From positions 22,320,001 to 22,384,000 of the forward strand of contig NC_083566.1 in assembly GCF_019925205.1 (NCBI RefSeq): a stretch of 64,000 nt of DNA. The letters run 5' to 3'. Both the position numbers and the translations under genes were made by a program. Of the stretch, positions 23,347 through 37,700 are shown piece by piece. Position 1 is the first letter of the stretch. Every line of letters starts with the position of its first letter. The DNA is from Metopolophium dirhodum. Lineage: Eukaryota > Arthropoda > Insecta > Hemiptera > Aphididae. The notes under the pieces are model-generated. The model was given only the letters and a program-made list of their open reading frames with translations, searched no databases and had not been told where the DNA came from.

Positions 23347-25781
23347 CTACTCTTAACTGTGTTTCTCCGCCTCCCATTGGTCGCGTATATCAGAATATCG
23401 GAGAACCTAACACATAGGAGAAAGTGGTGGGGGGGGGGGGGGGGGCAAAACAAAATTCAAATACGTATCGTTATTTTTGCTGACATACCTCCATATTTTG
23501 TCATGGGTAACTTCCCGACCATTGACCTTTTACTCCATGATAAATTGTCATGTTATACTCATATTGACGCGGAGCATGCGCATGGCTAAACGGCGAGCAT
23601 GGGTGACGGCAAACTGCGTTACAGTGATGCATTATTATAACACGATACAGCGAGACTAGCTAGTATTAGTATTAGTAGTATTAGTTATTAGTTTATTACT
23701 TAATATAAGTTTATTCATAATTCGTTTAATTCAAATGAATCTTGTGAGAAGTATACATGGATCATGATATAATACGATAACTACGTATGTTGTTATTGAA
23801 TTTAACTATGCATAACCTAGTTTGTTAACCGCGCATGCGTAGAACATATGGAACAACATGTATTGTGCAGCGCATCATACTTTTACGGTGGGAACTACCA
23901 CCATGTTCCCGACACACATTTTATAACGTGTGGCGCCTAAATAAAACATATGCCGACTCTTTTCACCAAGGTTAAACATTAAACTTTAATAATTCACCAA
24001 GTTCTTATCAATAAATAAAAAAATGGCTTGTAAACATTCAAACCTGTTGATATTGTTGTCATATTAATTCCTGGTTAGGTTAGGTCACTTGTCTTCAATT
24101 ACAAAATACAAATTACCAAGTCGGCGACTCCAGCGTTGGATTCTATATAGTTCTATATTATATCTGTGAGTATGCCGTCATAGATTTTTAATTTGTAAGG
24201 CCGTATAAAGACTAAAGACATAAGTTACTTGAATTCTTTGTTTACAATAAATTGTGGACAAGACAAGACGTCGTGTATTCGTGTACTCGCCATAATAATA
24301 TGTAGTAACTATTAGTATACCGTAGAAAGTGTATAAATTAAGCACTACAAACTTAATGGCGTATACGGTAGACCGTTTGGGAAAATAATCTCAAAATGTG
24401 GGCGGTTTGGGTGATTGTTTATTACACAAAAAATACTATTTGAGAGATTATGTATGAATAGGTCTAATGTTTATAGGTAAATTAATTTGTATATTGTGTA
24501 ATTATGCACATTGCACATACCTAGTCAATTGAAAAAATAAAATCACATGTATTATATATTTACATAATTAATAATGAACTCAAACTTTAAAAAGAAATTG
24601 GTATAGTAATATTACAGTAAATGATAAATCAACAATTCATAAAATAAAATCACTTACATAAATAATACCATTTTTCTTATTGAGATAATAAGATTTATAA
24701 TAAAACGTATTGATAGAACAATATTGTTATATAGTAATGTTGTACGCATAGACGCATAGTCAATATCACTTACGAGTCACACACGTAGAAATAATTTTAT
24801 TCCCCCAAAACTGTATAAATGATTATTGCTTAAAAGGACTATTCATTTTTAGGTCAAAATTATTAAACTCAACCAAACAAAATTAAGGTATACTTATGTA
24901 ATAAGTATACAAATATTCAAAGGTGGGCATTAACTAGTTAAAAAGTTACATTTTCTAGAAATTTTTTGACTTATCAAGTTAGTTAATAAATCCGGGAGTA
25001 CGTGACAATGAAATATTCCATTTCGTTAGTTAACTAATATTCTTGAAAATGTAAAAATACAAATGAATCTTAATATAATATATAATATAATAATATTATT
25101 TTTATAAGATCCATTAGTAACAATAAAAATACATTTTTATATCCTTGTAAATTGTAATATTATGATATGGCCAAGAGGAAGATGATATCATTAACGTCCA
25201 AACACCTTATTTATGCCATTGACAAATGAAAAGTACGATTCAGAGCTCAAATTACAAAAAACGGGAATATTTGTATATAAAAAAAAGTTAGGTAAGGTAG
25301 GTCAAAGTTTACTTCAAAATGATTTTGTTATTTTGTTGTAATCCAAAAATTAATAACTATGAGTACATACTTGAAATTGTAAAAGTAAAAAATTCTTAAT
25401 ACTTTTTAAAATAAGTAAATAAATAACATTAATAACTTGTCTCCATAATAAACCTTGCATTCTAAGACAACAATTTTATTTCATTGTTATATTTTATATA
25501 CGTATTATGTGTATACTGTGTAATATAAATATTAATTGTAATATTTGTACATGTACATATTGTTTAAATTTAATGAAAATAAAGTTCAATTAAATTATTT
25601 AATGATAAAGTTAGATATGGTTATTCAATCATTTAGAGAATTATATTTGAATAATATAATTTTAAGGCACCTAAATGTAATTTGACTACTAAGACAAGAA
25701 TCATTCACCATCTACACAATTTTATTAGATTTGTAATTTATAAAAATTGATTGTGTTTATAAATAGCTTAAAAGATTATCT
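23347..25781. other. Upstream region of the Piwi gene, with GCGCATGCG motifs
   Basis: Mostly non-coding. It carries a run of 17 G (23429-23445) and two matches to the palindromic NRF1-type word: GAGCATGCGCATG at about 23573 and CCGCGCATGCGTAG at about 23829. They sit in a relatively GC-rich 400-bp stretch that could be a promoter for the downstream plus-strand gene. This is inferred from motif and composition only. The remaining DNA to 25781 is AT-rich with no feature seen. Confidence 0.3.
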
Positions 25782-28700
25782 ATGGATCCCAATCCACCAA
25801 GGCGTGCGAGAGGTCGGGCTCGTGGGGGACATCCTCCTCCTAATCAAATAGGACAACCACGAGGACCTCCTCCTAATCAAATAGGACAACCACGTGGACC
25901 TCCTCCTAATCAATCAGGACAACCACATGGAGCTCGACCAGTACAGGCACCACCATCGCGGCCACAAGCTAGAAATATGCCAAGCCAATCTGGTCCACAA
26001 AGTGTAAGAAATTTATTTTTAAATTCAAAATAATTTAAAAGTATTTATTTATGTTATTTCATTTAGGTTGAACAAGTAACGAGTGGATTAGGAAACTTGA
26101 AAACAGGTACAGCTTACTTAATTAATATACATTATCTTTAAATATCTCAAATGTTTCAGGTATTTAATCACTAAAAAATAACATTTAATGAAGCCAACAT
26201 TTTTGGTAATGGGATAATGGGGGGGGGGGGGGGGGGGGGGGGGTAGGAGGATGTTGAGATATTAAAAACCATTTAAATAATTGTTTACATATTTACACTC
26301 ACATTTTTTTTACTAATGTTTAAAGTTAGTTAACAGCATTAACTATTATCAAATCATCATAGTATTGTAGTGCTAAATAATTATTTAAAATGAGTAAGTT
26401 GTCTTTTTCCATTATTTTTCATGTATTTTCTTCAACCACAGATCAAAATGTTCAGTCTTCATCCAGGCTTTTTATTTGCATGATAATCTTATGCTAATGC
26501 TTTTGAAAACATTGTATTTTTTTCCAACTCAGAAGGGGTTTATATTTTTTCTGTACCCATTATACGTGGAATGTCCAGAAAGTGTACTCAATTTTTGTAG
26601 ACTTCAAAACAATTCATTTAAAAAAAAAAATTACGTGGTTACATTAGTTTATTTGTGTGCTATTTTTCCACAGAGTCTCCATCCCTTTCAATGCAGGTTG
26701 TGAGGCAGTACATACATTTTTTGGTGCTCGCATGTCCTCCTTTGTCCATTTGTTGACCGCCTTTTCACTTCCTCATTTGTTGAACATTTTTTCCCACCCA
26801 TGTGTTTCTTCAGGGAAGTGAACAAATAGTAATCTGAAGGCACCAGGTTGGGTGAATACAGGGGGTAGTTCAAAATATCCCATCCAAAGGAGTCCAACAG
26901 TTGCTTCAACACATTGACCGTGTGGGGTCTGGCATTATCGTGCAGCAGACAGACTGCTTGTTAAACTGACCTCTCCTTTTATTTTGAATAGCTCTTCTCA
27001 ATTTTTTTAGGGTCTCACAATACAATACCTTGCTGTGTTGATGATCTCTCCTAAGGTAAATATTCAATTTATATGATGCATTTGTGCAGTGTAGTCAATG
27101 TAATAAAAATATATTCCCTATAGTCGTGAGAGCCCCAGTAAACTTACTTTCTGGACATGCCTCGTATTTGCTCATAACTAAAGAAAAACTGTTTTTGACC
27201 TGATCAAAATTAGCCTTTTAAAATAATTTCTTTTAAAGGTAACCATTTAAAAAAACTAACCTATTTTTCCACTTGAAAATTATTATCTGGTATAAAATAA
27301 TAATTCATACCAAACTTTTATGTACATTACAGCATTCCTCTTGAAGGTTTGAAACATCAAATACATACCTGATTTATTATCTAGTTAATATGATTATTGA
27401 TTATGTAATTTTAACAGTCTAGAGTGTATTGTATTTATCAAATAATTTCATATGTTTCATAACAACTGTTCAAAATATATTAAACAATATATAATAATGT
27501 TGTCATACAGTCACTAACAAACTACAATGTGATGACACTGCTAAACCGACCAATGATTGGTCAGATATTACATTTTTTACGTCACATCCTCTAGTGCATT
27601 ATTTTAACATTTAAACAATAACTTAATTTTAATGAATGATTTATGCTTGACCCAAATATAATCTATTCTTCCAATGTACAAAAATATACTCTGTCTAATA
27701 TTAGAAGAAATGTCTAGTATCTAATTTTTGGTTAAATGTGTTGAACTTGTAGTTCCCATGCACAGTATAGCCATGGCTACAAAATGTATTTTTTTTTATT
27801 GAACAGAATATAATATATTATTTAATTTTGTCTGTAAATTAGTAATCTATGTATTAATATATTGTCTTTCATCTTAGAAGATGCACTAATTCCAATTGGT
27901 CGAGGAGCAGTTCGTGGTCGCCAACCTATAGAAAATATATACTATAGGATAGAGAGACCAGAATCATCAACATCTAGTGATGGAAAAATAGGTATAGTGT
28001 ACGACAGTAAAATGTTTAAAAACGTTTATTGTTAAGAGTTATAAATATTAGTATATTAATATAAGTTCTTTACATTTAGTACTGTGTACAACTGTATTCA
28101 TTTTAGTATTAAGAATAGTAAACAAAAGTTTGAAAAAGAAATTTTAAAACGCACTAGAACTTTTACAAAATCTAATGTTTTGTTTTTATTATATTTTGTC
28201 TATAGGTAAAGGCGGACAAGATATTCAGTTGACATCCAATTATTTTCCGATAACCACCTATACAGATTGGAGTTTATACCAGTATCGAGTTGACTTTAAC
28301 CCAATTCAAGATAAGATAAACGTTCAAAGAGGCCTATTGAGCTCACACAAAGAACTTTTAGGAGCATATATTTTTGATGGATCAATGTTGTTTAGTAGCA
28401 AAAAATATATACCAAACGTAAGTTTATTATAATTTTTTTTTTAAATTAATATTTTAAAAGTAATAACAGTTTTATTTTTATTTTAGACTTTAGAGCTGAC
28501 ATCAAAACGAAATTTTGATGACGAAATAGTAATAATTACTGTAAAATTTATTCAAATCATTGAAAAGGGTGATCATTCTTCTATCCAAATTTTTAATTTA
28601 TTGATACGTAAAGCCTTGATGAACTTAAACCTGTCACTGGTTGGAAGAAATTATTATGACGAGAAAGCCAAAGTAAATACTTATTATACTTTATTTATAT

Positions 28701-31700
28701 ATAAAAATATATTAGATATTCTAAGTTTTGTATTGGAATTGCTACAATTTGGAACTATTTTTAGCTCATTCAAAATATTGAAAAATAAAATAATAGTAAT
28801 TTATAATTATTAATTAATGAGATTTAAAAAAGAGTCTGAAATAATAATGCTACTTTTAAATGATGATCTGTATTTTTAATTACATTATTGGAATGGAAAC
28901 ATGATAAATTTCTAAAAATGTAAATATACTAATATTTAATACTGAACAATTAGGTTTTTTAGGTTTTTATTAAGAATCTTTAAAGGTTAAATGAGCTGAG
29001 TAAAATACCGAGTAGTGTATCTAATTTTGTTGTTCATTACACGCTATTTATCTTTGCTTAGGGGGTTCCAGTGAGTTATTTTCATAGGAGTAAAATTTAG
29101 CAAATTATGTGGCAAGGACAATGTGTCAATGTGTGCAAGTGTAAATGAACATTAGTGTGTGTGCGATTCTGTAACAATCCTAACAATTAACACATCCTCT
29201 AAAGAACGGTCCTAGAATTTTTAGAAATATTAATTTCTTCAATACATATAGTTGAACAAAAGTGTTGTATAAACTGAAATTTTTAAATATTATAATACTG
29301 TCAAAAGTTCAAAATTTAAAAAAAAAGCTTCAACCGTTCTAATGAGGAGATGTTAACAAATGTTATTATTTTTAAGGTATTAAAATTGAACCACCTAAAG
29401 TCTCACAATCAGATCTCGGCCCAGCGGAGGGTCTAAAATCCGTTGGAACTACCTTAAGATGTTAATTTATGAAAAAAAAAAAACTGAAAAATATGTTTAG
29501 TAGGTTTAAAGACGTGTATGTATCATTGAGTAGTCACTGTAATCGATGTAAGATTTGAAAATATGTTTAGTAGGTTTAAAGACGTGTATGTATCATTGAG
29601 TAGTCACTGTAATCGATGTAAAATTTGAATTCAATGATTAGACCATTGTAAACACAAAATGGTACTGAGAGATACAAAAAGGAACAAGATTAACAATAAT
29701 TAAAAAAAAAAAACTACAATAACAGATATTTAGTTTATTTTATATTAATATAAAATATTAATTATAAATATTGATTAGTGCGATCTTGCTTTGCAATGCT
29801 TGCTATTAAAAAATATTCGAGAAACCTATGAGAAAAATGTATTCTATGGGTTATAACCTAATTATAAAAATTAAAAAACCACTATTATTCAGTGGCTGAT
29901 CAATAATTTTTTATGGAACGTGCTATGTTGACAAAAAGCTCCGTAGGTACTTATGACGAACAACTTCAAGGTATCAATGAATGTAACCTATTTTTTGGTA
30001 GTATTCTACAATTAATACATTTAGTTTTCTACACAATGCCGGATAAGTGATATCTAAGAAATTTATAATAATAAAAAAAAAGTTCAATACCTATGCGAAA
30101 CTTCAGCTTCTATGCAACCCAATATTATAATTATAATTACAATTTATTATATTACTTGGTTTGATTAGAAAGATGAACAAGTTAGTTATTATAATAGGTA
30201 GGTTTTTTTCTTGTGATTATATTTTTCAAACTTATAACTATTACATTTATACCAAAATAATATATAATAAATATTTAAATTTAAACTTTTTTCGATGGGC
30301 TTTTTTTCCATGGTGTTTATTTTTTGAGACTTTTTTTAAAGATTCATAAATTAGTTGGCGAAACAGTCGTTAAAATTTCAAAAGTACAGTATGTGTGATC
30401 ACAGATTATTAGGTTTATTTTAGTTGCATTCAGTAAGTTGCATGGGATAAATTTACCCTACTGATTATAATGTTTTAATAATATTTTGGTTGATAGTTGT
30501 GTTGGGACTTTTATGTTATTATCTACCTCCTCATGTATATTTATTTTTTACAAAAATGTTTAAATTATAAAAATATAAACTACATATTTTTTTTCCTAAA
30601 ATAAAGTATTAATTATTAAAATTTGGTATAATCTTTATTACACATATTTGCAAAATAATAAAATTAGTAATTACATTCAGTTATTTAAAAAAAAAAAACT
30701 TTAGAATAAGTATACTAAAAATGATTCGTATTGGAACTTCAGTTATTCATTTGTCATATTGTTGTAAACTTAGAATAACCACAACCGTTAAACGTTCATA
30801 ACATTACATTTAAAATTTTTCTTTCATATTTGTAAAAAAATTTTTTAGTTGAAAACATGAAACATATTTAAAATTTGTATATAATCAAATGTAACACATT
30901 AAAAAAATTGGTTGACTACATAATTAAGAAGAAATAGATTATAGAATGAGAATAAAGGCTATCCAGTGATAGAATATATTATATATCAGTAGTACCTACT
31001 TATTTGAAATTTTTTCCATAATCCTTTATATTTACATTGTATTTTTTTTTGTTTATTATAGATCAATATACCGAAGCATAGACTTCAACTATGGCCTGGT
31101 TATGAAACTACTATTGGAATGTATGATAGTGGTCTATTATTACGGTCAGAAATTTCAACAAAAATCATGAGGGAAGAGACTGTTTTAGATTTTTTAAAAG
31201 ATTGTGCTGATAATAGAAACAGAGACCCTCAATGGATGGTCAGTAATATATATTATGATATAATATTTATATTTACTATCAAAATCTGGTTTAGTTTATT
31301 TTAAGTCAGTAACATGTAAAGAATTAACTTTATCAATTAAACTCTTAAAGGGATTGCAAATTGACAGTTTTTAAGGTGTTAATAATAGGAGATTTCTAAA
31401 TTGTATGTGTGCGGGTCTTGTAAATGGTGCGTAGCAATCATTGTAGTGTATGCACGTGTATATAAAAGTAATAGTGGAGCGCTCCCGCCCGCACATGTAC
31501 AAGTCACCGCCTCTGCGTTGCGCACGTGAACGGTAAACAATTTATTGTTAAGCTCATTTGTATGTACTTTTTGTCCTTCCTACTGATTAACCTAATAATA
31601 CGATAATATTTCAGAAAACTGATCTGAATTTGTTATAAATTGAGATCAATCAGTCCACATTTTAAGATTTCTGATTTAAATTCTAAATAATCAACGTTTG

Positions 31701-34700
31701 AAAATTCTGAAATTTCAAAATATTCAAACTAAATTTGTAGTTGTTTATATGTAATACAAATACAAAAGTATGCGCATAAATATGGAAGCATATTTTATAA
31801 AATATGTGGGAAAAAACAATTTTTATTTCTGTATAAGTACAATGCTTATGAAAAAAATACAATAAAATAATTATAAAAATATCAAAATGATGTGTTACAT
31901 TGAATAATTACAATTTCTAATATAAGGTTTCAAAATATTTTTAAAATAGCTAAACAATCGTTCCACATCAACCGATGTCATTTGAGCATATTTGAGGCAC
32001 ATAATATCTGAAGGCGATAATTCCAAATTTTTAGAAGGGTGTCTGCCAATCATTATTTCATTGATGGTTTTAAAATTAAGATTTTTTTCTGTAACAGCAT
32101 GAATTTTTTTTTTTACAACATCTATTTGTCTGCTTACAAGTTTTAATTTCCCGTAGCTGATTCGACAATTTGCATACTATCATTTATAGATTTTTTTTTG
32201 TTTCTAATTTTGTAATTGTATGTTCAATAAAACTAAAATTCACTGAGATGAAAATTAAATTATTTTTCAATGTTTAATTTTGTATAATATTTTGAGATTT
32301 TCTAATAGCCATAGAGGTTTCTGGATCTAATTTTGAAATAAATTCTTGTATTTTTTTAAAGTGCTCAGAATAATATTGATGAGCTACCAACCATGAGCCC
32401 CACCTAGTAATTATTGGCTCAGGTGGTAGAGTACATGACTTTAAAAATTGTGGTACAATTTGGAGCTTTAATATATAATATTCTTTTTTAGGTTAAATTT
32501 AAAATGGGCGTTATAGGTAGTACAGTGCTGACACGCTATAATAACCAAACTTACCGAATCGATGATGTGGACGAAAACTCAAATACCCAATCAACATTTA
32601 AGAAGAAAGATGGATCGAGTATATCTTACATCGACTATTATAGAGAAGTATGTTATTTATGAATGTGTATAGTTTAATTATAGTTGCATTATAATATATA
32701 TAGTTTTCTATGTTTAAGCTTTAAACGAGGTTAAGACTGCAATTATTTTTTTTTTTTTTTAGAAACATAAAATAAACCTGAGCAATCATCAACAACCAAT
32801 GTTGGTATCAAAGAAAAAAAAATCTTTTAAAATTGAAGGTGATGAATCTGAGCTGGTCTACTTAGTTCCTGAATTATGTACTTTGACTGGATTAACTCAA
32901 AAGATGAGGTAAACAGATTTATACAAAACATTAAATTGTGTATTTGATGTACAAAATCAGTGGCGCTGATGTCATCTGAAATACTTATGATAAATTTCTA
33001 TACAGTAGTATACATACCAACCATCCCATCCCTAGGGTTCATTGTATCACAAATATCCCATCTACGACCTCTTCCCCCTTAAATTATTCATGAGTTTTAT
33101 GATATTTGTCACATGCAAACCATAGGATCAGCACCACTGAACAATATAATGCTTGCTTGCAAAAAAAAAACAAATATAATATTATTTCAATTTCTATTAA
33201 GACAACAGAAGAACTATCTCAACATCTCAGTTTAATTTTGGTTTTTATTGATCCAAATTTTAGATTCTGTGTAGAGCATTAAATGTATTGGTTTTTTAAT
33301 GATGTACTCTTTTTATGGTAGAAAAAACTTTGATTTTCTACTATGAGGGTGTCTGGTAGACAATTGGATCTAATTAATACTTTTGATTGGGGGATCGAAA
33401 GTAATAATTCTCAGGACTTCAAGATCTGGAAAAATAAAAAATAGGGAAAAACTCAAATTTTAATTTGTTATTTTGTAGTAATTCACAAATCAATATTTAA
33501 TATAATATTATACAGGGTGTGTCTTATGTCATTGTACGCGGGTTTTTTAAACGATTATGGGTTGATGACATAGAATAGAAAGTTTAGTAAAATATGCATT
33601 AATACTTTCAAATTAATAATAATTAATTATTATATTATTAATAATAATTGGTATAGGTTTAGTTTACAAGAGCAAAATAATTTTTTCTTATAACTACCTT
33701 TTTATACACTTAAGTAGTTTAATCGGTAATCTAATGACACTCAAAAAAAAAGAACATAAACAAGATTGTTGGCAAACATAGTTGATTATTTTAATTTTAT
33801 TTGTTATTTTAGGTAATGGTAATTAATAACTTCACAGTAACTTTTCCCACAATATCATAAATTTGAATTCTCTATTAGGTGATTAAAGTAATAATGGGAA
33901 ATTGGTAAATGGTATTCGATTGTTGACAATAATGTCTAAAGTATGTATGAGGGTTAAAAAAAATGTGTAATGAAAAAAGTGCAATATTAAATGGTACACT
34001 TCTCGTAGTGGGATGAACTTGAAATTTGAACCATACAGGTTCCCTATATTGGTAGGTATCGCATGCAAAGTATGAATTTAAGAGTTTAAATTCATAACCC
34101 TTCTTATTTTTTTAGTTTAGGACATTTACATTTTATTTTGTACTTTTCCTATCATAAATTCCTATCATACTTTTCTTACAATATAATTAATTAACAATTA
34201 ACAATAGCTTAGGACTAAGGTAATACCTATTGGTATTTGATTTTTGTTATAATAATATTGAAAATCTGTAATTAATTCAGATTAAAAATATGCCTAAGTT
34301 AGGTACAAACCTATATTGAGATTGACTATTTATCTAAATATCTTGCAAATAGTTTATTTTAAATCACGATTATTGAATAATTCTTAAAGAATTTCAACTG
34401 CTAAATTCATACTTTGCATGCGATACCTACCAATATAGGGAACTTAGGTTCAAATTTCAAGTTATAAAAGTAAGGTATAAGAAACAATTATTTAGCTCTT
34501 GAAAATTAAACCTTTATTAATTATTTCAATTAAAATTATTAATGTATATTATACTAAACTTTAGAGGACCATAGTTAATAAGCTAGCAAACCAAAATTGA
34601 TGATTGACTATCAAAATTTTCAAAAAAATAAGCTTTATCAGAATCCATTAAAAAATTTAGAAGTTACCATTTGAAAAAATAAACTTGATTTTGCTATTGG

Positions 34701-37700
34701 TACACCTGTGTGTTTAAAAAATTTGAAATTGTTATAAAAAAATTGCCTGTTAAAAATAAAGAAACACATCTTTTTTCTTTTTAATGAAATTCTATGTCAT
34801 TGATCCATAATTGTTGAAAACCCCCGCGCACAATGACATAAGATACTCCCTGTATAATAATTAATATATTATATTTTAAATTTAATACAAAGTTCCTCAT
34901 AAATTGTTCTTAGTGATAAAAAAATATAAAATATGTAGTTTCAGTTTTATTTATGTCCTTTTTAAGTTAACATTATTCGATATTCATTATTCATCAATAG
35001 CGCAAAATTATGTAAATTATTTTGTAATTAAAAATTGATGATTTATAACATCATAGACATGGAAATTTAAAACAAGATTCCACTCAAGTTTTTTACTGAA
35101 ATTTAAATAAATGTTAAGTGTAAAGTCCATGCATTTTTTACGAGCGATTGAAGTCCAAATTTTGATGACATATTCAAATATTATACAATTTATCCTCAAA
35201 TAACTTAAGTTGTTATTCAAAAAATAATAATTGTAGAAACTTAAAACATTTTACTATAGTATGGCTTAAATTATCTTTTCTTAATTGCCTATACACAATG
35301 AGGATTTAAACATATTTAGACTAATTTAATGCTAACTATAGGTATTTTTCTAGAAATGATTATGCTCAAAAAGTATTGATATGTAATATTACTTATAACA
35401 TTTAATATTTATTTGTACATTCATCTAATATATACTGTTGGCAATTACAGAGATAATCGTTTTCTCATGGCTGATTTGGCAGTGTATACAAGAGTAGGTC
35501 CCAGTGAGAGAATTGGCAAGTATAACAGTTTTATAAATCGAATTCTTGATACACCCAAGGTAAATATTTTTATTGAAATATTGATGAGTAAATAATATAT
35601 ATTTTTCCTTTAATTTCTACTGGATATTTAAGTCTGCAGAATCACTATCACAATGGAATTTAACATTGAGTAATAAACTCGTTACATTTAATGGTCGTGT
35701 ATTAACACAAGAAACACTGCAAGGAAATCAAATCAAATATCCAGCTGGTAATACAGCTGATTGGACAACTAGCTTACGATCTGCACCTATGTTCACTTGT
35801 GCTGAAATAAAACGTTGGGCAGTACTTGGTCCACAATCGAATGGTGGTCAAGTTAGACAATTTGTCAAGACTCTACTTACAGTTGCTAAAAAAATGTCAT
35901 TTAATTTACCACCACCTGAAATGTTAGTATTGGTTATTTATTATTTAAAACATTTTATAATTTAACTCAATTTCAAAATATACTGTTTTAATTTTTATTT
36001 TAGAGTTGATTTAGATATTTCAAATATGAGACCGTATTTAACTACTTTGGATCAAGTAATAAATCGAATGAATCCGTCATTTATTTTATGCATCATCAAT
36101 CGTAATGATCACTACCATGTCCTTAAAAGACAACTTAGTATCGATCGAGCAGGTAACCAAAGATATTGAAACTATAGATTTTTTCATGGATTTTAATGTA
36201 GGTTGGTTTCATGGACACTTAAATAATCGAGTTAGATTAGATGAGGTCGGCTTCGGGTCTTACCTCGGGTCTACTATCAGTCTATCACCCTGTCTACTAT
36301 AAGTCATGGTTGGGTTATGAGTGCTCACTGCTCACATTTAACCGCATTAAACGGCTGTCACAAAACTGTGCGTTTGGGTTGGTTCGGTTGTCATGATGTA
36401 GTGGGCGGGACATAGAGTCAACCCGCCAAACACTGATTGTGGCCAAGCTCTAAGTACCATCAATTCACATATTTACTAAAGTAAAGAAAATTAATTAAAT
36501 TGGTAGAACAGTTAGTTCTTTCTACTCAATATTGATCTCATGGTACTTCTCTTGTAACTGAGATTTAAAATATAAAATTTGATATTTTAGTGCATAAAAT
36601 AGATTAATATTAACTTATAATATTTTCCCAAATAATCATAATTTTTCTTATTAAATAATATATGGTATTAATTAAATTCTCAGAATAAAAATAAATAATA
36701 TTCATCAAAACGGATTTTCTGTACCAGATGTTATTGAATATTATAATCCTGGTCTTAAAGTTTTGAATAACGGTAAACACTAAACAATAATAATTATATT
36801 TTGAGTTGATTTGGGTTCAGAGCTCTAGTTATTACTTATTAAATGCATAAATATATAATTTAATAGTTATGATTAATTCTAATATCATAATGTTAATATC
36901 ACTGCTCACTGCTTCTGTTTAAACTCAATTCAAATACCTCGAAATATTTATTTTTTAGTGCCCTCTCAAGTAGTGTTGATGAGACAAATAGAAAAAAATA
37001 ATATGTCAGTATGTACCAAAATTGCCATACAAATCAATTGTAAACTAGGTGGAGCACCATGGCGTGTTGTTATCCCTGAAAAGGTATGATTATAATGTAT
37101 ATTTGTGCTATATACAAATTTAATATATTAAGAGACCTAATCATTCTATTATGTCTTTTATCAGAATATGATGATTGTTGGATTTGACGTCTGCCACGAT
37201 AAGCAAAATAAAAATAAATCTTATGGTGCATTAGTAGCGACAATGAATGATAGCCACACTGCTTACTTCAGCTGTGTTCAACCACATGAAAGTGGTCAGG
37301 AACTTTCAAGCTATTTTGCAATGAGTATTGCTAGTATGTATATAATTATATTATTTATTTTAAAATTAAAAATTAAATAGAGAAAATAGAATTTAGTATT
37401 TATGGTACCGGTCTATTGTGCAACCTACCGACACTTATGGGACCTAGCATGCAACATTCAATATGAATTTGTCGTATATACTGATAATATCACTTACTCA
37501 TCTTTTTAATAAAATGCTTCCTTCATCTTCATATATGCTAAGATCAGGGATTTTAATTATCTTACATTGTTTAATCGTATTTTCTCCACATTTACATATA
37601 AACAATTTTAGTTTAATATTATTATTATTTATTTCTGTATGCAACAAAAAAATCTTCATTTATTGCCATGAGCGTGAAAATGTAAAACCTAACCGACAAT

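Noticed and set aside
24885..24912. Short palindrome GTATACTTATGTAATAAGTATAC
   Set aside because: It is small and AT-rich, within chance expectation for this composition.
36105..36302. Plus-strand frame running past the exon ending at 36152
   Set aside because: Only 36004-36152 is exon, and it is read in another frame. The downstream part is intron sequence.
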